A DNA stretch of 41,686 nucleotides from a virus: positions 1-41,686 of IMG/VR virus record IMGVR_UViG_3300046009_010528, one strand, 5' to 3'. The position numbers were made by a program, and so were the translations under genes. This document shows positions 1-7,207 of the stretch, piece after piece. The notes under the pieces are model-generated. The model had not been told where the DNA came from. It searched no databases and worked only from the letters and a program-made list of their open reading frames with translations. Positions within the stretch are counted from its first letter, which is position 1; every line of letters begins with the position of its first letter.

Positions 1-1
1 A

Positions 2-104
2 GACATATATTTAATGGATCATCACCGCTAGGAAATTCCGTTCTTAAATAGCTTTTCCAAATCGACCATAACTCATCATTAGAAAACTTAGGCCATTCTC
101 TCAT
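2..104 (-). CDS. 5' part of the junction-crossing gene (duplicate in the terminal repeat)
   Basis: The first 34 codons of the gene annotated at 41439-41663 are repeated here as part of the terminal duplication, then run off the window edge. It is not a second gene. The start at 104 overlaps the stop of the 171-residue gene at 101-616. Confidence 0.8.
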   Translation of the reverse strand, partial: MREWPKFSNDELWSIWKSYLRTEFPSGDDPLNIC

Positions 105-127
105 TTATTATTCTCCTTAATTGAACT
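2..127. repeat. Terminal direct repeat, left copy (126 bp)
   Basis: These 126 bases are identical to 41561-41686 at the other end of the window. Base 1 (a) differs from base 41560 (c), so the identity stops exactly there. It either marks the overlap of a circular assembly or a real short terminal redundancy. A gene starting at 104 on the - strand is cut here and continues at the right end, which shows the two ends are contiguous. Confidence 0.95.
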
Positions 128-616
128 GCTGATTTCTCTGTAGATACGATCGATTGTTTCATCTGGCAAATCATCGTATTCTTTAGCCTCTAATTGGTCT
201 CGGTTATGCTCAAAGTCATGAATGCTTATACAAATGGTCTCATTTTCAGTCATGTTGCCTTTTTTGAACTGCTCCCATAACTCTTTTGGGGGGATAACCC
301 AGATAACCTTTATATTGTCAGATCCAGGATAGGCCTTGAAAAGCATTGAATTCGTCTGTGCTTTAGGCTTTGTTAGGCGAGGTTGCCAAATGATTGTTTT
401 CTCTGGAACCTGGTCTAAGGTTGCATATTTCCCTGATGAGTAGAGTTTAATCTTCTCATCTAATCCTAATGTTCTGGCATGGGCAAAGATATAGAAGGGA
501 TAGTCTCCGAAAGGTCTTTTATCTATCAGGTTTTGACAACAAGCGGCAATGTCGAAATCTTGCTTCTGATAGAAAGAAAAACGGTCATGCGCGTCAGTTC
601 TTGTAATCTTCATCAT
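101..616 (-). CDS. Conserved phage hypothetical protein, 171 residues
   Basis: An uncharacterised soluble protein. The segment with PFYIFAHARTLG, then IIWQPRLTKPKAQTNSMLFK, then IKVIWVIPPKELW is of a type I remember in several phage genomes, where no function has been assigned; that recollection was not checked. Residues 115-150 are acidic and contain a likely helix. The start MMKIT sits behind GAGGGAAG. The gene overlaps the end of the upstream 59-residue gene (594-773) by 23 bases and, across the map junction, the next gene by ATGA, so it is the middle of a small - strand operon placed between portal and scaffold genes of opposite direction. Confidence 0.75.
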   Translation of the reverse strand: MMKITRTDAHDRFSFYQKQDFDIAACCQNLIDKRPFGDYPFYIFAHARTLGLDEKIKLYSSGKYATLDQVPEKTIIWQPRLTKPKAQTNSMLFKAYPGSDNIKVIWVIPPKELWEQFKKGNMTENETICISIHDFEHNRDQLEAKEYDDLPDETIDRIYREISSSIKENNK

Positions 617-773
617 CTTCCCTCAAATACTCCAATTCACCTTGTAAATCGCCCATTCTTCTCTCCAACCATCTCAATCTATTGATTACGCAAAGGAAGT
701 GTTCGGCCGAATTGTAAGTTGGATTTGCAACTTTTGCATAGTTCATAAACTTCTCCAGCTCGTCGATGTCCAT
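594..773 (-). CDS. Small acidic helical protein, 59 residues
   Basis: The frame from ATG 773 to TGA 594 encodes a 59-residue protein beginning MDIDELEKFMNYAKV and ending EYLREDDEDYKN. It is highly charged, probably all helical, with heptad-like Leu/Trp spacing in the middle. It has a GAGG ribosome site nine bases before the ATG, and its end overlaps the start of the 171-residue gene by 23 bases. It is the first gene of a leftward mini-operon diverging from the scaffold-like gene. No family recognised. Confidence 0.6.
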   Translation of the reverse strand: MDIDELEKFMNYAKVANPTYNSAEHFLCVINRLRWLERRMGDLQGELEYLREDDEDYKN

Positions 774-850
774 AGTTGCCTCAAATAAGTGTTTATGTTA
801 GACGAACATATATCCAACCGCGCATCGGCGTCAAGATGAAAAGGATGTAT

Positions 851-1537
851 ATGTCAGAAGAAGTACAAGTCAATCCAACACAGGAAACAAAGAATGACAC
901 TATTGAAAGCAAACTTTCAAAACAACGTAAAATGTACGAACGTCAGCTCGAACAAGAACGACTCGCAAGACAACAAGCCGAGGAGAGAATTGCTGCTCTT
1001 GAAAGAGCTTCTCAAGAAAGATCAAGAAAATCTAGTTCCGATGATGAAGACGATCAAGAAGACAATGAGCCTTATGTCGATCGTCGAAAATTATCTAAAG
1101 AACTTAACAAATTTCAAGCCAACATTGAAAAAACAATAGACCAAAAAGCTGAAGCAAAAGCAGCTGCGATGATTGAAGTAGAGAGAAAGCATAGTTATTT
1201 GAGAGAAAATGCTGATTTTGAACAAGTCATGAACCCTGATACCATTGAGAAGTTTGCACAGAAGCACCCAAGACTTGCTGAAAACATATTAAGGATGCCA
1301 GATGGGTTTGAAAGGCAAAAACTCGTCTATGAGAATATTAAAGCCCTTGGCGTGGATAAGCCCGAACAAAAACAATCTTCTGTACAGGAAAAAATTGACG
1401 CTAATAAGAGAAGCCCCTATTACCAGCCTTCGGGCGTAGGATCGGCTCCTTATGCAGCAGCAGGTGATTTTAGTGAAGCGGGTCAAAAAAATGCTTATGA
1501 AAAGATGAAGGAATTAAAAAAGAGATTACGCATTTGA
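851..1537 (+). CDS. Probable capsid scaffolding protein
   Basis: A 228-residue, highly charged, mostly helical protein. Residues 20-70 form a Glu/Arg/Gln-rich coiled coil, followed by a Ser/Asp/Glu linker near residue 75 and a helical C-terminal half ending in a basic helix (KMKELKKRLRI). Internal scaffolds of tailed phages have this composition and a basic C-terminal coat-binding helix. The position right after the portal block on the circular map agrees. The frame is open further upstream to a TTG at 776, but the ATG at 851 has AAGG six bases before it and is preferred. A strong terminator follows at 1544. The coat gene is far away and on the other strand, which is unusual for a scaffold. 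Confidence 0.65.
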   Translation: MSEEVQVNPTQETKNDTIESKLSKQRKMYERQLEQERLARQQAEERIAALERASQERSRKSSSDDEDDQEDNEPYVDRRKLSKELNKFQANIEKTIDQKAEAKAAAMIEVERKHSYLRENADFEQVMNPDTIEKFAQKHPRLAENILRMPDGFERQKLVYENIKALGVDKPEQKQSSVQEKIDANKRSPYYQPSGVGSAPYAAAGDFSEAGQKNAYEKMKELKKRLRI

Positions 1538-1543
1538 TCTTTT

Positions 1544-1566
1544 AGGGGGAGAAATCCCCCTTTTTA
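1544..1566 (+). terminator. Rho-independent terminator after the scaffold-like gene
   Basis: GGGGGA (1545-1550), GAAA tetraloop, TCCCCC (1555-1560), then five T. This is a textbook intrinsic terminator and ends the portal-to-scaffold transcript. Confidence 0.9.
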
Positions 1567-1568
1567 TC

Positions 1569-1597
1569 TTGGAATAATCGAGGTTTTCGTCTATAAT
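1569..1597 (+). promoter_or_regulatory. Sigma70-type promoter for the 1621 gene
   Basis: TTGGAA (1569-1574), a 17-base spacer and an exact TATAAT (1592-1597). It begins three bases after the terminator T-run, so the two small membrane genes downstream have their own transcript independent of the scaffold operon. Confidence 0.75.
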
Positions 1598-1620
1598 GAT
1601 TGGGAAAATGAGGACAATTT

Positions 1621-1863
1621 ATGAATCTGTTTAAAAAACATGTGGATACGGTTGTTGTTTTAGGGGGAATTTTATCTTCTGTTTTTTGGATGAATCATAA
1701 ATTCACTCAAGTTGATGAAAAATTCACACAAGTTTACGAAAGATTCGCAAAAGTTGATCTTAAATTTGCTGAATTAGAGAAAGACATGGCCGTAATGAAA
1801 GCAGTATTGATGGTCAAAGATCAATTTCCAAAAGAATTGATGGCAGTAGCGGAGGAGAAATAA
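1621..1863 (+). CDS. Small membrane protein with coiled-coil tail
   Basis: Eighty residues: a short basic N-terminus, one hydrophobic segment at about residues 9-24, then a repeated helical tail with FTQVDEKFTQVYERFAKVDLKF (near-heptad FxxV repeats). Architecture of one membrane anchor plus a coiled coil occurs in phage holin-like and spanin-like proteins, but also in many unrelated small proteins. It is driven by its own strong promoter at 1569-1597 and is followed one base later by another membrane mini-gene, suggesting a two-gene membrane cassette. Compare the similarly built proteins at 9409-9600 and 19177-19548. Confidence 0.65.
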   Translation: MNLFKKHVDTVVVLGGILSSVFWMNHKFTQVDEKFTQVYERFAKVDLKFAELEKDMAVMKAVLMVKDQFPKELMAVAEEK

Positions 1864-1864
1864 G

Positions 1865-1924
1865 ATGGGATTTATTGCATTAAGCATTGTCGTTGCAATT
1901 TGGCTATGTCTTATGAACCGCTAA
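1865..1924 (+). CDS. 19-residue single-membrane-span peptide
   Basis: ATG at 1865, TAA at 1922: MGFIALSIVVAIWLCLMNR. Nearly the whole peptide is a membrane helix. A GGAGGAG ribosome site lies in the end of the preceding gene, only one base separates the two genes, and the stop overlaps the end of the opposing gene at 1921 by four bases. It is below usual annotation limits; the strong ribosome site and context make it plausible as a membrane-active peptide. Confidence 0.5.
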   Translation: MGFIALSIVVAIWLCLMNR

Positions 1925-3507
1925 TTCTTTTCCATTTCATTCTTCAAAACAGCCGTTGCCTTAGTATAGGCAGGTAGATCATTAGATATTAATGCCCTTA
2001 ACGATTCTTGGTAAGCTCTTCGTCTTGCCGGAGTAGAAAGATACATTCCATAGAGATGCTTTGATCCTTTAATCCCCTTAAGAGCTGTCAAAACGCCAGC
2101 AAAAACTTTCAATCCAGGAATCAAATATGAAATCGCATAGACTTTGTCAAATCCTGTTAGATCTTTGATAGGAATCTTCCTAATAGCGTCCCTTGACTGT
2201 TTTAAATCTGTCGCTATCTGCCTAATCTCTTTCGCACCGGAATTCCCCATCGACATTGATAATTTCTTAAATGTTTTCTCGTCATTAGCAAAACGTTCAA
2301 GTCTTTCAAGAGAAGGTCTTCCGCCTAAGAGTGGCCTTAGTTCTTTTAGAGCCTTCTTAGTCGCTTGGAATTGAGAATATCCCTTATTAAGGTCTCTGAA
2401 ATTCTTCATCCAAAGAGAGTCTTTAGGAAGCGTTTGCTCAAATGACCTAGCGATACTTCTATTCATATCAAGCAAGAAATCGGCATATTCTTGCTGTTTT
2501 CCACCTGTAAACGCCGTTTCATAAATATGTTTTAATTTCTGATTGTTTGAACGATATATCCTATATAGGCTTTTCAATCCTGTTTGAGGCTTATTTGCAA
2601 AGGATCGTATTTCTTTACCTATTTTAATGGCATCAGCATGCAGACTTGGGATGCCTCGATATTTCTCTCTAGTAGCTGCAAATAATTCACTAACTGGAGT
2701 AATGTTTATTTCTGGGTTCGCCTTTTCTGCAACTTTTTGTAATTCCCCAAATCGCTTTTCAAAATGTTGAGGAAAATCAAATCCTTTTTCTATTTCTTTA
2801 TAGATTGGAATGTTTTTTTCAACCGATGCTTTTGTCAGTTTAGAAGCTTCATCGTTAAGCTTTCTTACAACTTCTTTCTGTTTAACTGATTCTAGAGAAG
2901 CAAGAGCAGGATTTTTGGCCTCTAGTGCTTTGATTTTTGTTAGACCGCTAGGTAACTTCTCGGTTTCTCTAGTTAAAGCCCCTTTTACAGTTTTAAAACC
3001 CGCCTTAACTAGCCCTGGAATAGACATTGCAGTAGCTTCGGAAATGCCTTGGCCAGTTTTCCCAAGCCCCTTTTTTTCAGCTATATGACCAGCTAAAGTT
3101 CCGGCTCCTAGTTGAATACCTTTAGATAATAACCCTTCTGGCCCTGTTGCCACAATAGGAGCCAATTCCCCGGCTCTTTCAACAAATTGTTCAACGCCTT
3201 TTTCTTGAGATGGCATTTTTTCTTCGAAAGCCCTTTCAGCTAATTTTTCAGGAATTGGACCACTCGATAAAGGATTTAACGCAGCCAATCCCCTACGCAA
3301 ACCCTTAGTTCCCGCTGAAAGAATAGATTTTGTTCTAGAGGGTTGTTTAAGTTCACTTAAATGAACACTGACTTCTTCAGGTGAATAACCTGCTTGAATT
3401 GCCCCTTGTACATCGAAATGTGGGCTTTGTTCACCTAGATATGACCCTATTTCTTGATCTGAATAACCCGCTTTCCGCGCTCCTTCAAAATCAAATTTCT
3501 TGGCCAT
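1921..3507 (-). CDS. Probable DNA-ejection (internal virion) protein, 528 residues
   Basis: A large alanine/lysine-rich, mainly helical protein. The N-terminus holds two copies of a motif of the form FDxxGAxxAGYSxxEIxxxL (residues 5-25 and 32-52), which I know from other phage internal proteins. Glycine/alanine-rich segments around residues 105-180 could insert in membranes. It is the last gene in a three-gene leftward cassette with 3510-4130 and 4138-4728, the same arrangement of one large and two small proteins as the P22 gp7/gp20/gp16 ejection proteins; homology with those is inferred from layout and composition only. No lysozyme or transglycosylase motif was seen. Confidence 0.6.
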   Translation of the reverse strand: MAKKFDFEGARKAGYSDQEIGSYLGEQSPHFDVQGAIQAGYSPEEVSVHLSELKQPSRTKSILSAGTKGLRRGLAALNPLSSGPIPEKLAERAFEEKMPSQEKGVEQFVERAGELAPIVATGPEGLLSKGIQLGAGTLAGHIAEKKGLGKTGQGISEATAMSIPGLVKAGFKTVKGALTRETEKLPSGLTKIKALEAKNPALASLESVKQKEVVRKLNDEASKLTKASVEKNIPIYKEIEKGFDFPQHFEKRFGELQKVAEKANPEINITPVSELFAATREKYRGIPSLHADAIKIGKEIRSFANKPQTGLKSLYRIYRSNNQKLKHIYETAFTGGKQQEYADFLLDMNRSIARSFEQTLPKDSLWMKNFRDLNKGYSQFQATKKALKELRPLLGGRPSLERLERFANDEKTFKKLSMSMGNSGAKEIRQIATDLKQSRDAIRKIPIKDLTGFDKVYAISYLIPGLKVFAGVLTALKGIKGSKHLYGMYLSTPARRRAYQESLRALISNDLPAYTKATAVLKNEMEKN

Positions 3508-3509
3508 AT

Positions 3510-4130
3510 TTACCTCATAAATGAAGATAAAGAAGGTCTTTTTTGTTGCGATACAGGCGATCCAACTGAACTGTCTAATTGTTCCATTTGCATGCTATCG
3601 CGTATAATTCTTTCAAGAGCTTCTAATGATCCTTGAATATCCTCTAAATTTCTTGTTGGATCTTCTAAGTCTTCTGCATAATGTTGAAATTCTGCTCTAT
3701 TCGTAATTTTTAATGGAGCAGCAGCTTGAACAAGAGCTTTACCTATCTGTTTATATTCAGAACGAAGCTTCTGTCCTTCTGATGAAAAGGTGCTTCCAAA
3801 ATCACGCCCTGTTCCAAGAATTCCGACTTTGGGGCCAAGATGTCCTGTTTGAGAAATTTGTTTGGCTCTATTTATCAATCCTTGAGCTTTTTGATATGCC
3901 CCTTGTTTCGCTTGATTTTGGCCTTGGCCTTTCATGATATTTTGAAAAAACAATTGCTTCATTTCCGGGGAGAGGCCACTTACATTCTGGCCTGTCAATT
4001 GTTCAATTTTCTGATCTTCAGCCATATTTCCAAGTAGTCCAGGCAATTGTTGCCCAGCCTTTTGTACACCCCCAAGCAATTGATCCATAAACTTGGGTCT
4101 TTTAGGCATTTCGTCTATAATTTGTAACAT
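3510..4130 (-). CDS. Probable ejection-cassette protein, 206 residues
   Basis: A glutamine-rich helical protein. Residues 10-60 carry Gly/Gln-rich helices (LLGGVQKAGQQLPGLLG), the middle a basic AKQIS segment, and the end an acidic helix. The start has GAGGAAT just upstream of the ATG. It lies two bases from the 528-residue gene and seven bases after the 196-residue gene, so the three are one transcription unit. The composition matches small internal virion proteins of podoviruses; an exact family was not recognised. Confidence 0.55.
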   Translation of the reverse strand: MLQIIDEMPKRPKFMDQLLGGVQKAGQQLPGLLGNMAEDQKIEQLTGQNVSGLSPEMKQLFFQNIMKGQGQNQAKQGAYQKAQGLINRAKQISQTGHLGPKVGILGTGRDFGSTFSSEGQKLRSEYKQIGKALVQAAAPLKITNRAEFQHYAEDLEDPTRNLEDIQGSLEALERIIRDSMQMEQLDSSVGSPVSQQKRPSLSSFMR

Positions 4131-4137
4131 ATATTCC

Positions 4138-4728
4138 TCAATATTGCGTTGGTTGGAAGCCCGATGCCAATCCGCTGCCTAATTGTGATCCAAAAGAAGC
4201 CCCGATCGGCCCTCCAAATAAACCTCCAATCCCAGCCCCTGCTATGGGTGCAGCCGCTCCAAATAGCCTATTCCAAAAACCCGGTTGTTTTTGCTGTTTT
4301 CTAATCAAAAAGTTTTCTTCAGGTCTTTGGCCTAAAATCTGTCCACTTATTCCCATTAAATCCATTAGGGCTTGTCTTTGAAGTCCCTGTCTTTGCATAG
4401 CTAATTGGCTAGCGAAATCTTGCGCTCCTTGGGTCTGTGAATTCTGAAAACCGCTTCCTTTTCTAGCTCCCATGCCCAAACCACTAAACCGTGAAGCATT
4501 TTCCCCACTAAACTCCTGAAATTGTCGATGAGCATAATCCTCAAAAGGACCAAATCCTTGGTCGCTTCCTTGAGCTTGTTGAGATAGTTGACTGCCTGGT
4601 GAGACATAAGGAAACAAGCTTTGAAAGAGGCTTTGCTGCTCTGGAGTAAATTGTTGTAATCTACCCGCTGAATAACCTCTAGGGATCTTATTACCCGCCG
4701 CGCCTCTACTGCCTGCTGAAATAGACAT
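4138..4728 (-). CDS. Probable ejection-cassette protein with glycine-zipper tail
   Basis: A 196-residue Gln/Ser/Gly-rich protein. The last 50 residues contain alternating Gly/Ala (IAGAGIGGLFGGPIGASFG), a glycine-zipper pattern typical of membrane-inserting segments; the middle has Gln/Arg-rich repeats. This suits a protein carried in the particle and released into the cell envelope. It is the first gene of the leftward three-gene cassette and diverges from the ParB-like gene across 131 bases. A long open frame lying across its first half in another phase (4401-4751) is a shadow. Confidence 0.6.
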   Translation of the reverse strand: MSISAGSRGAAGNKIPRGYSAGRLQQFTPEQQSLFQSLFPYVSPGSQLSQQAQGSDQGFGPFEDYAHRQFQEFSGENASRFSGLGMGARKGSGFQNSQTQGAQDFASQLAMQRQGLQRQALMDLMGISGQILGQRPEENFLIRKQQKQPGFWNRLFGAAAPIAGAGIGGLFGGPIGASFGSQLGSGLASGFQPTQY

Positions 4729-4859
4729 GATATACCTCTTTTCTTCAACATAGCAGGAGAAAGAGATTTATTGAAGAAGGAAGTAAGGAATGTTTATATC
4801 TTTATAATATCTTTCAAATTTGGTAAAATTATGCAGAATTTTTAAAAAAAAGGAATGCT
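4729..4859. promoter_or_regulatory. Divergent promoter region between ejection cassette and ParB-like gene
   Basis: This AT-rich 131-base gap separates two outward-facing operons. It contains an exact TATAAT at 4803-4808 and TAAAAT at 4824-4829 on the + strand, but no well-spaced -35 box for either, so a promoter is likely but the exact site is uncertain. AAAGGA lies before the ATG at 4860. Confidence 0.4.
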
Positions 4860-5600
4860 ATGAAAAAACCACAAATACAGTCGACAACCGACTACTCAAT
4901 ATTTAAATTCGTAAGCTTCAACAGAGAAAAGCAAAAATCGCATATTGAAAACCTGAAGCATATAATTCAGGAAAATAATCTTCTGGCATTTCACCCTATC
5001 ATAGTTAATGAAAAAATGGAAGTTATTGATGGACAACACCGTCTGGCAGCAGCTCAGGATTTGGGATTAGAAATCTACTATGTATTGGGAGATGTAGACT
5101 ATTCCCATATTTTAAATGCAAATCTTATCCAAAAGCGTGGAAGTGTAAAAGATGCCATAAAATTTTATGCCGTAAAAGATCATTTGAAAGACTACATTTT
5201 GTTAATTGAATATATGAAAAAACTAGAACTTGATGTCAAAGCAATGCTTTGCCTACTTCTGGGTACATCTTCTCATGGAGTTTGTAATTTAATTCAGAAG
5301 GGAAAATTTATATTCCCCTCCGATAACATACAAAATAAAACCCTAATCGACTCATATGAAGAGCTTTTATGTTGGGCCAAAGAACGAAGGCTTGCCCCTC
5401 TTAGCATGATTAAAAGCGCTTATTTCACTTCGGCATTTAGATATTTAATTATCAGTGGAATCCCAATAAAAATCTTGTTACAGAAGCTCTCTATAAAATG
5501 GTTTGAATTAAAACCTCAAGCAAACTCAAAGCAATGGATGGAACTTCTGATTTCGATTTATAATTTCAAAAATCACCAACCATTTTCTTTAGATGAATAA
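4860..5600 (+). CDS. ParB-like domain protein
   Basis: A 246-residue protein whose N-terminal third matches the ParB/sulfiredoxin-like fold: residues 45-75 read HPIIVNEKMEVIDGQHRLAA and carry the IDGQHR signature. The rest is helical, with a possible helix-turn-helix near residues 128-145. In phages such proteins act as DNA-binding factors or nucleases/ATPases, and only rarely in partition; no ParA partner is present here. It overlaps the next gene by eight bases, so the pair is co-translated. The start has AAGGA at proper spacing. Confidence 0.75.
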   Translation: MKKPQIQSTTDYSIFKFVSFNREKQKSHIENLKHIIQENNLLAFHPIIVNEKMEVIDGQHRLAAAQDLGLEIYYVLGDVDYSHILNANLIQKRGSVKDAIKFYAVKDHLKDYILLIEYMKKLELDVKAMLCLLLGTSSHGVCNLIQKGKFIFPSDNIQNKTLIDSYEELLCWAKERRLAPLSMIKSAYFTSAFRYLIISGIPIKILLQKLSIKWFELKPQANSKQWMELLISIYNFKNHQPFSLDE

Positions 5601-6300
5601 AGTTGATCTTACTGAAAAAAGATATGGAAAATTAGTCTGTTTAAAACAATTAGATCAGGGGAAGATCCTTGTTAAATGCGACTGCGGGAATGAAAAGATA
5701 ATCTCACGATCAGACTTTAAAAAAACACTAACTTGCGGATGCTCAAAAATAAAATATCAAGTAATAGGCAAAAAATTTGGAAAACTAAAGTGCATAAAAT
5801 TCATTCCATCTAAAAAAAGATATGAATGCAAATGTTCATGCGGAAATATAAAATACAACAATGGGAAAGATCTGTTCGAGAACAAGATAAAATCTTGTGG
5901 TTGTCTTAAAGAAAAAAATAGGGGCAAAGCTCGAAAGAACTGGATTGGTAAAAAAATAGGTAAATACACAATTACAAAATTTTTAGGCATGAGGCCTAAA
6001 ACAAATAATCCAAAAAAGTTTAACTCATTTTATGAAGTTATTTGCGAATGTGGAGCTGTGCGAGAAAAAAACATCAATAATTTAGGCGACATGCAGAGCT
6101 GTGGTTGTCTAAGAAAATCCCCAGAGTATTTGAAAAAAATGATGAGGAATTTCAAGAGAACAGCCGATGTAAAGACGATTCGTTCTCTAGGGAAGTCATA
6201 TACGATAAAACAATTATGCGAAATGTTTGAAATGTCAGAACAGGCCATTAACAGAATCTTAAAAAACAAATCTTATAAATGGATAGAAGAAGACGAGTAA
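5593..6300 (+). CDS. Protein with three Cys-cluster repeats and C-terminal helix-turn-helix
   Basis: A very basic 235-residue protein. It has three repeats, each starting with a (I)GKxxGK motif and holding a CxC pair followed by an SCGCL-type pair: Cys at 29/31 with 48/50, 79-83 with 102/104, and 151/153 with 170/172. Each is likely a small zinc site. Residues 203-224 (YTIKQLCEMFEMSEQAINRI) form a helix-turn-helix. The repeat type occurs in phage proteins of unknown role, sometimes next to homing nucleases; no nuclease core is visible here. DNA binding is therefore the safest guess. The last base of the stop codon abuts the tRNA. Confidence 0.7.
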   Translation: MNKVDLTEKRYGKLVCLKQLDQGKILVKCDCGNEKIISRSDFKKTLTCGCSKIKYQVIGKKFGKLKCIKFIPSKKRYECKCSCGNIKYNNGKDLFENKIKSCGCLKEKNRGKARKNWIGKKIGKYTITKFLGMRPKTNNPKKFNSFYEVICECGAVREKNINNLGDMQSCGCLRKSPEYLKKMMRNFKRTADVKTIRSLGKSYTIKQLCEMFEMSEQAINRILKNKSYKWIEEDE

Positions 6301-6373
6301 GGGAATATAGCTCAGTTGGTAGAGCAACAAACTCATAATTTGTAGTGCCTTGGTTCAAATCCAAGTATTCCCA
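6301..6373 (+). tRNA. tRNA with CAU anticodon (Met elongator or Ile2)
   Basis: A full cloverleaf: acceptor GGGAATA/TATTCCC with discriminator A, D-arm GCTC/GAGC, anticodon stem ACAAA/TTTGT around loop CTCATAA, T-arm CTTGG/CCAAG with TTCAAAT. The 1-72 pair is G-C, so it is not an initiator. CAU could be elongator Met, or Ile reading AUA if modified by host TilS. CCA is not encoded. It starts at the base after the preceding stop codon, so it must be cut from a longer mRNA. Confidence 0.93.
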
Positions 6374-6389
6374 ATAAAGGAGATTTCAT

Positions 6390-6557
6390 ATGAAAGACCA
6401 AGAAAAAAGAATTGAAACATTGGAAAACCTGGTTAAACATCTTGCAACCGATATTCAAATATTATCTGACGCGTTTATACGCCTAGAACACTCCCTTTGC
6501 AATCTACAAGATGATATTAAAGAGATCGATCTGAATAAACTCAAAAAGAGAAAATAA
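6390..6557 (+). CDS. Small coiled-coil protein, 55 residues
   Basis: ATG 6390 to TAA 6555, with AAAGGAG before the start. The protein is a single amphipathic helix with heptads (RIETLENLVKHLATDIQIL) and a basic end (LKKRK). It lies 16 bases after the tRNA and in front of a hairpin. It probably oligomerises; no family recognised. Confidence 0.65.
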   Translation: MKDQEKRIETLENLVKHLATDIQILSDAFIRLEHSLCNLQDDIKEIDLNKLKKRK

Positions 6558-6560
6558 AAA

Positions 6561-6584
6561 CCCCCTTACTTACGGTTCAGGGGG
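6561..6584 (+). terminator. G/C-rich hairpin after the tRNA/coiled-coil unit
   Basis: CCCCCT (6561-6566) pairs with AGGGGG (6579-6584) around a 12-base loop. No T-run follows, so it may be a factor-dependent terminator, attenuator or RNA-end stabiliser. A second hairpin, CATTTG/CAAATG around a nine-T run, lies near 6633-6656 before the GroES-like gene. Confidence 0.5.
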
Positions 6585-6685
6585 AATTCGTCATAGTGAA
6601 AGCTGATGACATCATTGCTTAGCAATATATCTCATTTGTCTTTTTTTTTTGCAAATGGTAAGTTGTTGAAAACAGGAGTCTTCCA

Positions 6686-6943
6686 ATGATAAAATCATTA
6701 GGTAAACGCATCATCGTAAAGGAAATTACAGAAGAAAAAGATGAAAAAAAGCTCATCATTACTGTAAACGAAAAAAAACCATTTAAAGCAGAAGTTATCG
6801 CTATTGGACATGATGTCGATGAGCAGTTGATTGAGTCTGATATTGTCATCTTAAACCCTCATACAGGTAATGCAGTAGAGATTGAAGGAGAAAAATACCT
6901 AGCGATTTATGAAGATCAAGTATTGGCTGTTGTAGGGAAATAG
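6686..6943 (+). CDS. GroES-like co-chaperonin (Cpn10 family)
   Basis: Eighty-five residues that follow the Cpn10 fold from end to end: KRIIVKEI at the N-terminus, a central KPFKAEVIAIG strand, SDIVILNP, and the closing KYLAIYEDQVLAVVG. The loop at residues 15-30 replaces the usual GGIVL with KLIIT, still giving the hydrophobic tripeptide that contacts the chaperonin. Phage T4 gp31 plays this role, replacing host GroES so that GroEL can fold the large coat protein; the same use is inferred here. AGGAG precedes the ATG at good spacing. It is the last gene of a + strand cluster and faces the leftward operon, with 12 bases between stops. Confidence 0.88.
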   Translation: MIKSLGKRIIVKEITEEKDEKKLIITVNEKKPFKAEVIAIGHDVDEQLIESDIVILNPHTGNAVEIEGEKYLAIYEDQVLAVVGK

Positions 6944-6955
6944 GATTAAGCTATT

Positions 6956-7207
6956 TCAAGCCTTTTGATTTCTTTGCAGCCTTAAAACTTCGGCAATGAC
7001 TTTAGCTATTTGCTCTTCAGTGAATTTACGACATTGGCAGCTTGGATCATGTTTTACTTGAAGGTTATTACTGGTAACATCTTCGTAGAATACGATATAG
7101 GAATGACCTAGGGCTTCGACTTTGTACCATTTGAATGTTTTAGTAGGCAACGTTTCTGCGGAAAGGATAGATGCAAAGAACATCAAGATGGGAATGATAT
7201 ACTTCAC
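6956..7207 (-). CDS. Small secreted/periplasmic protein
   Basis: Eighty-three residues with a clear signal peptide (MKYIIPILMFFASILSAETL; cleavage likely after SA at about 17). The mature part is short and charged with a Cys pair, CQC, in a HDPSCQCRKF stretch that could bind metal or form a disulfide. It is the last gene of the long leftward operon and its ATG overlaps the phosphoesterase stop (ATGA). It may act in the periplasm during lysis or superinfection control; no family recognised. Confidence 0.65.
   Translation of the reverse strand: MKYIIPILMFFASILSAETLPTKTFKWYKVEALGHSYIVFYEDVTSNNLQVKHDPSCQCRKFTEEQIAKVIAEVLRLQRNQKA

Noticed and set aside
4401-4751. 116-codon frame on the - strand
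   Set aside because: Overlaps the 196-residue ejection-cassette gene in another phase, without ribosome site or natural composition.
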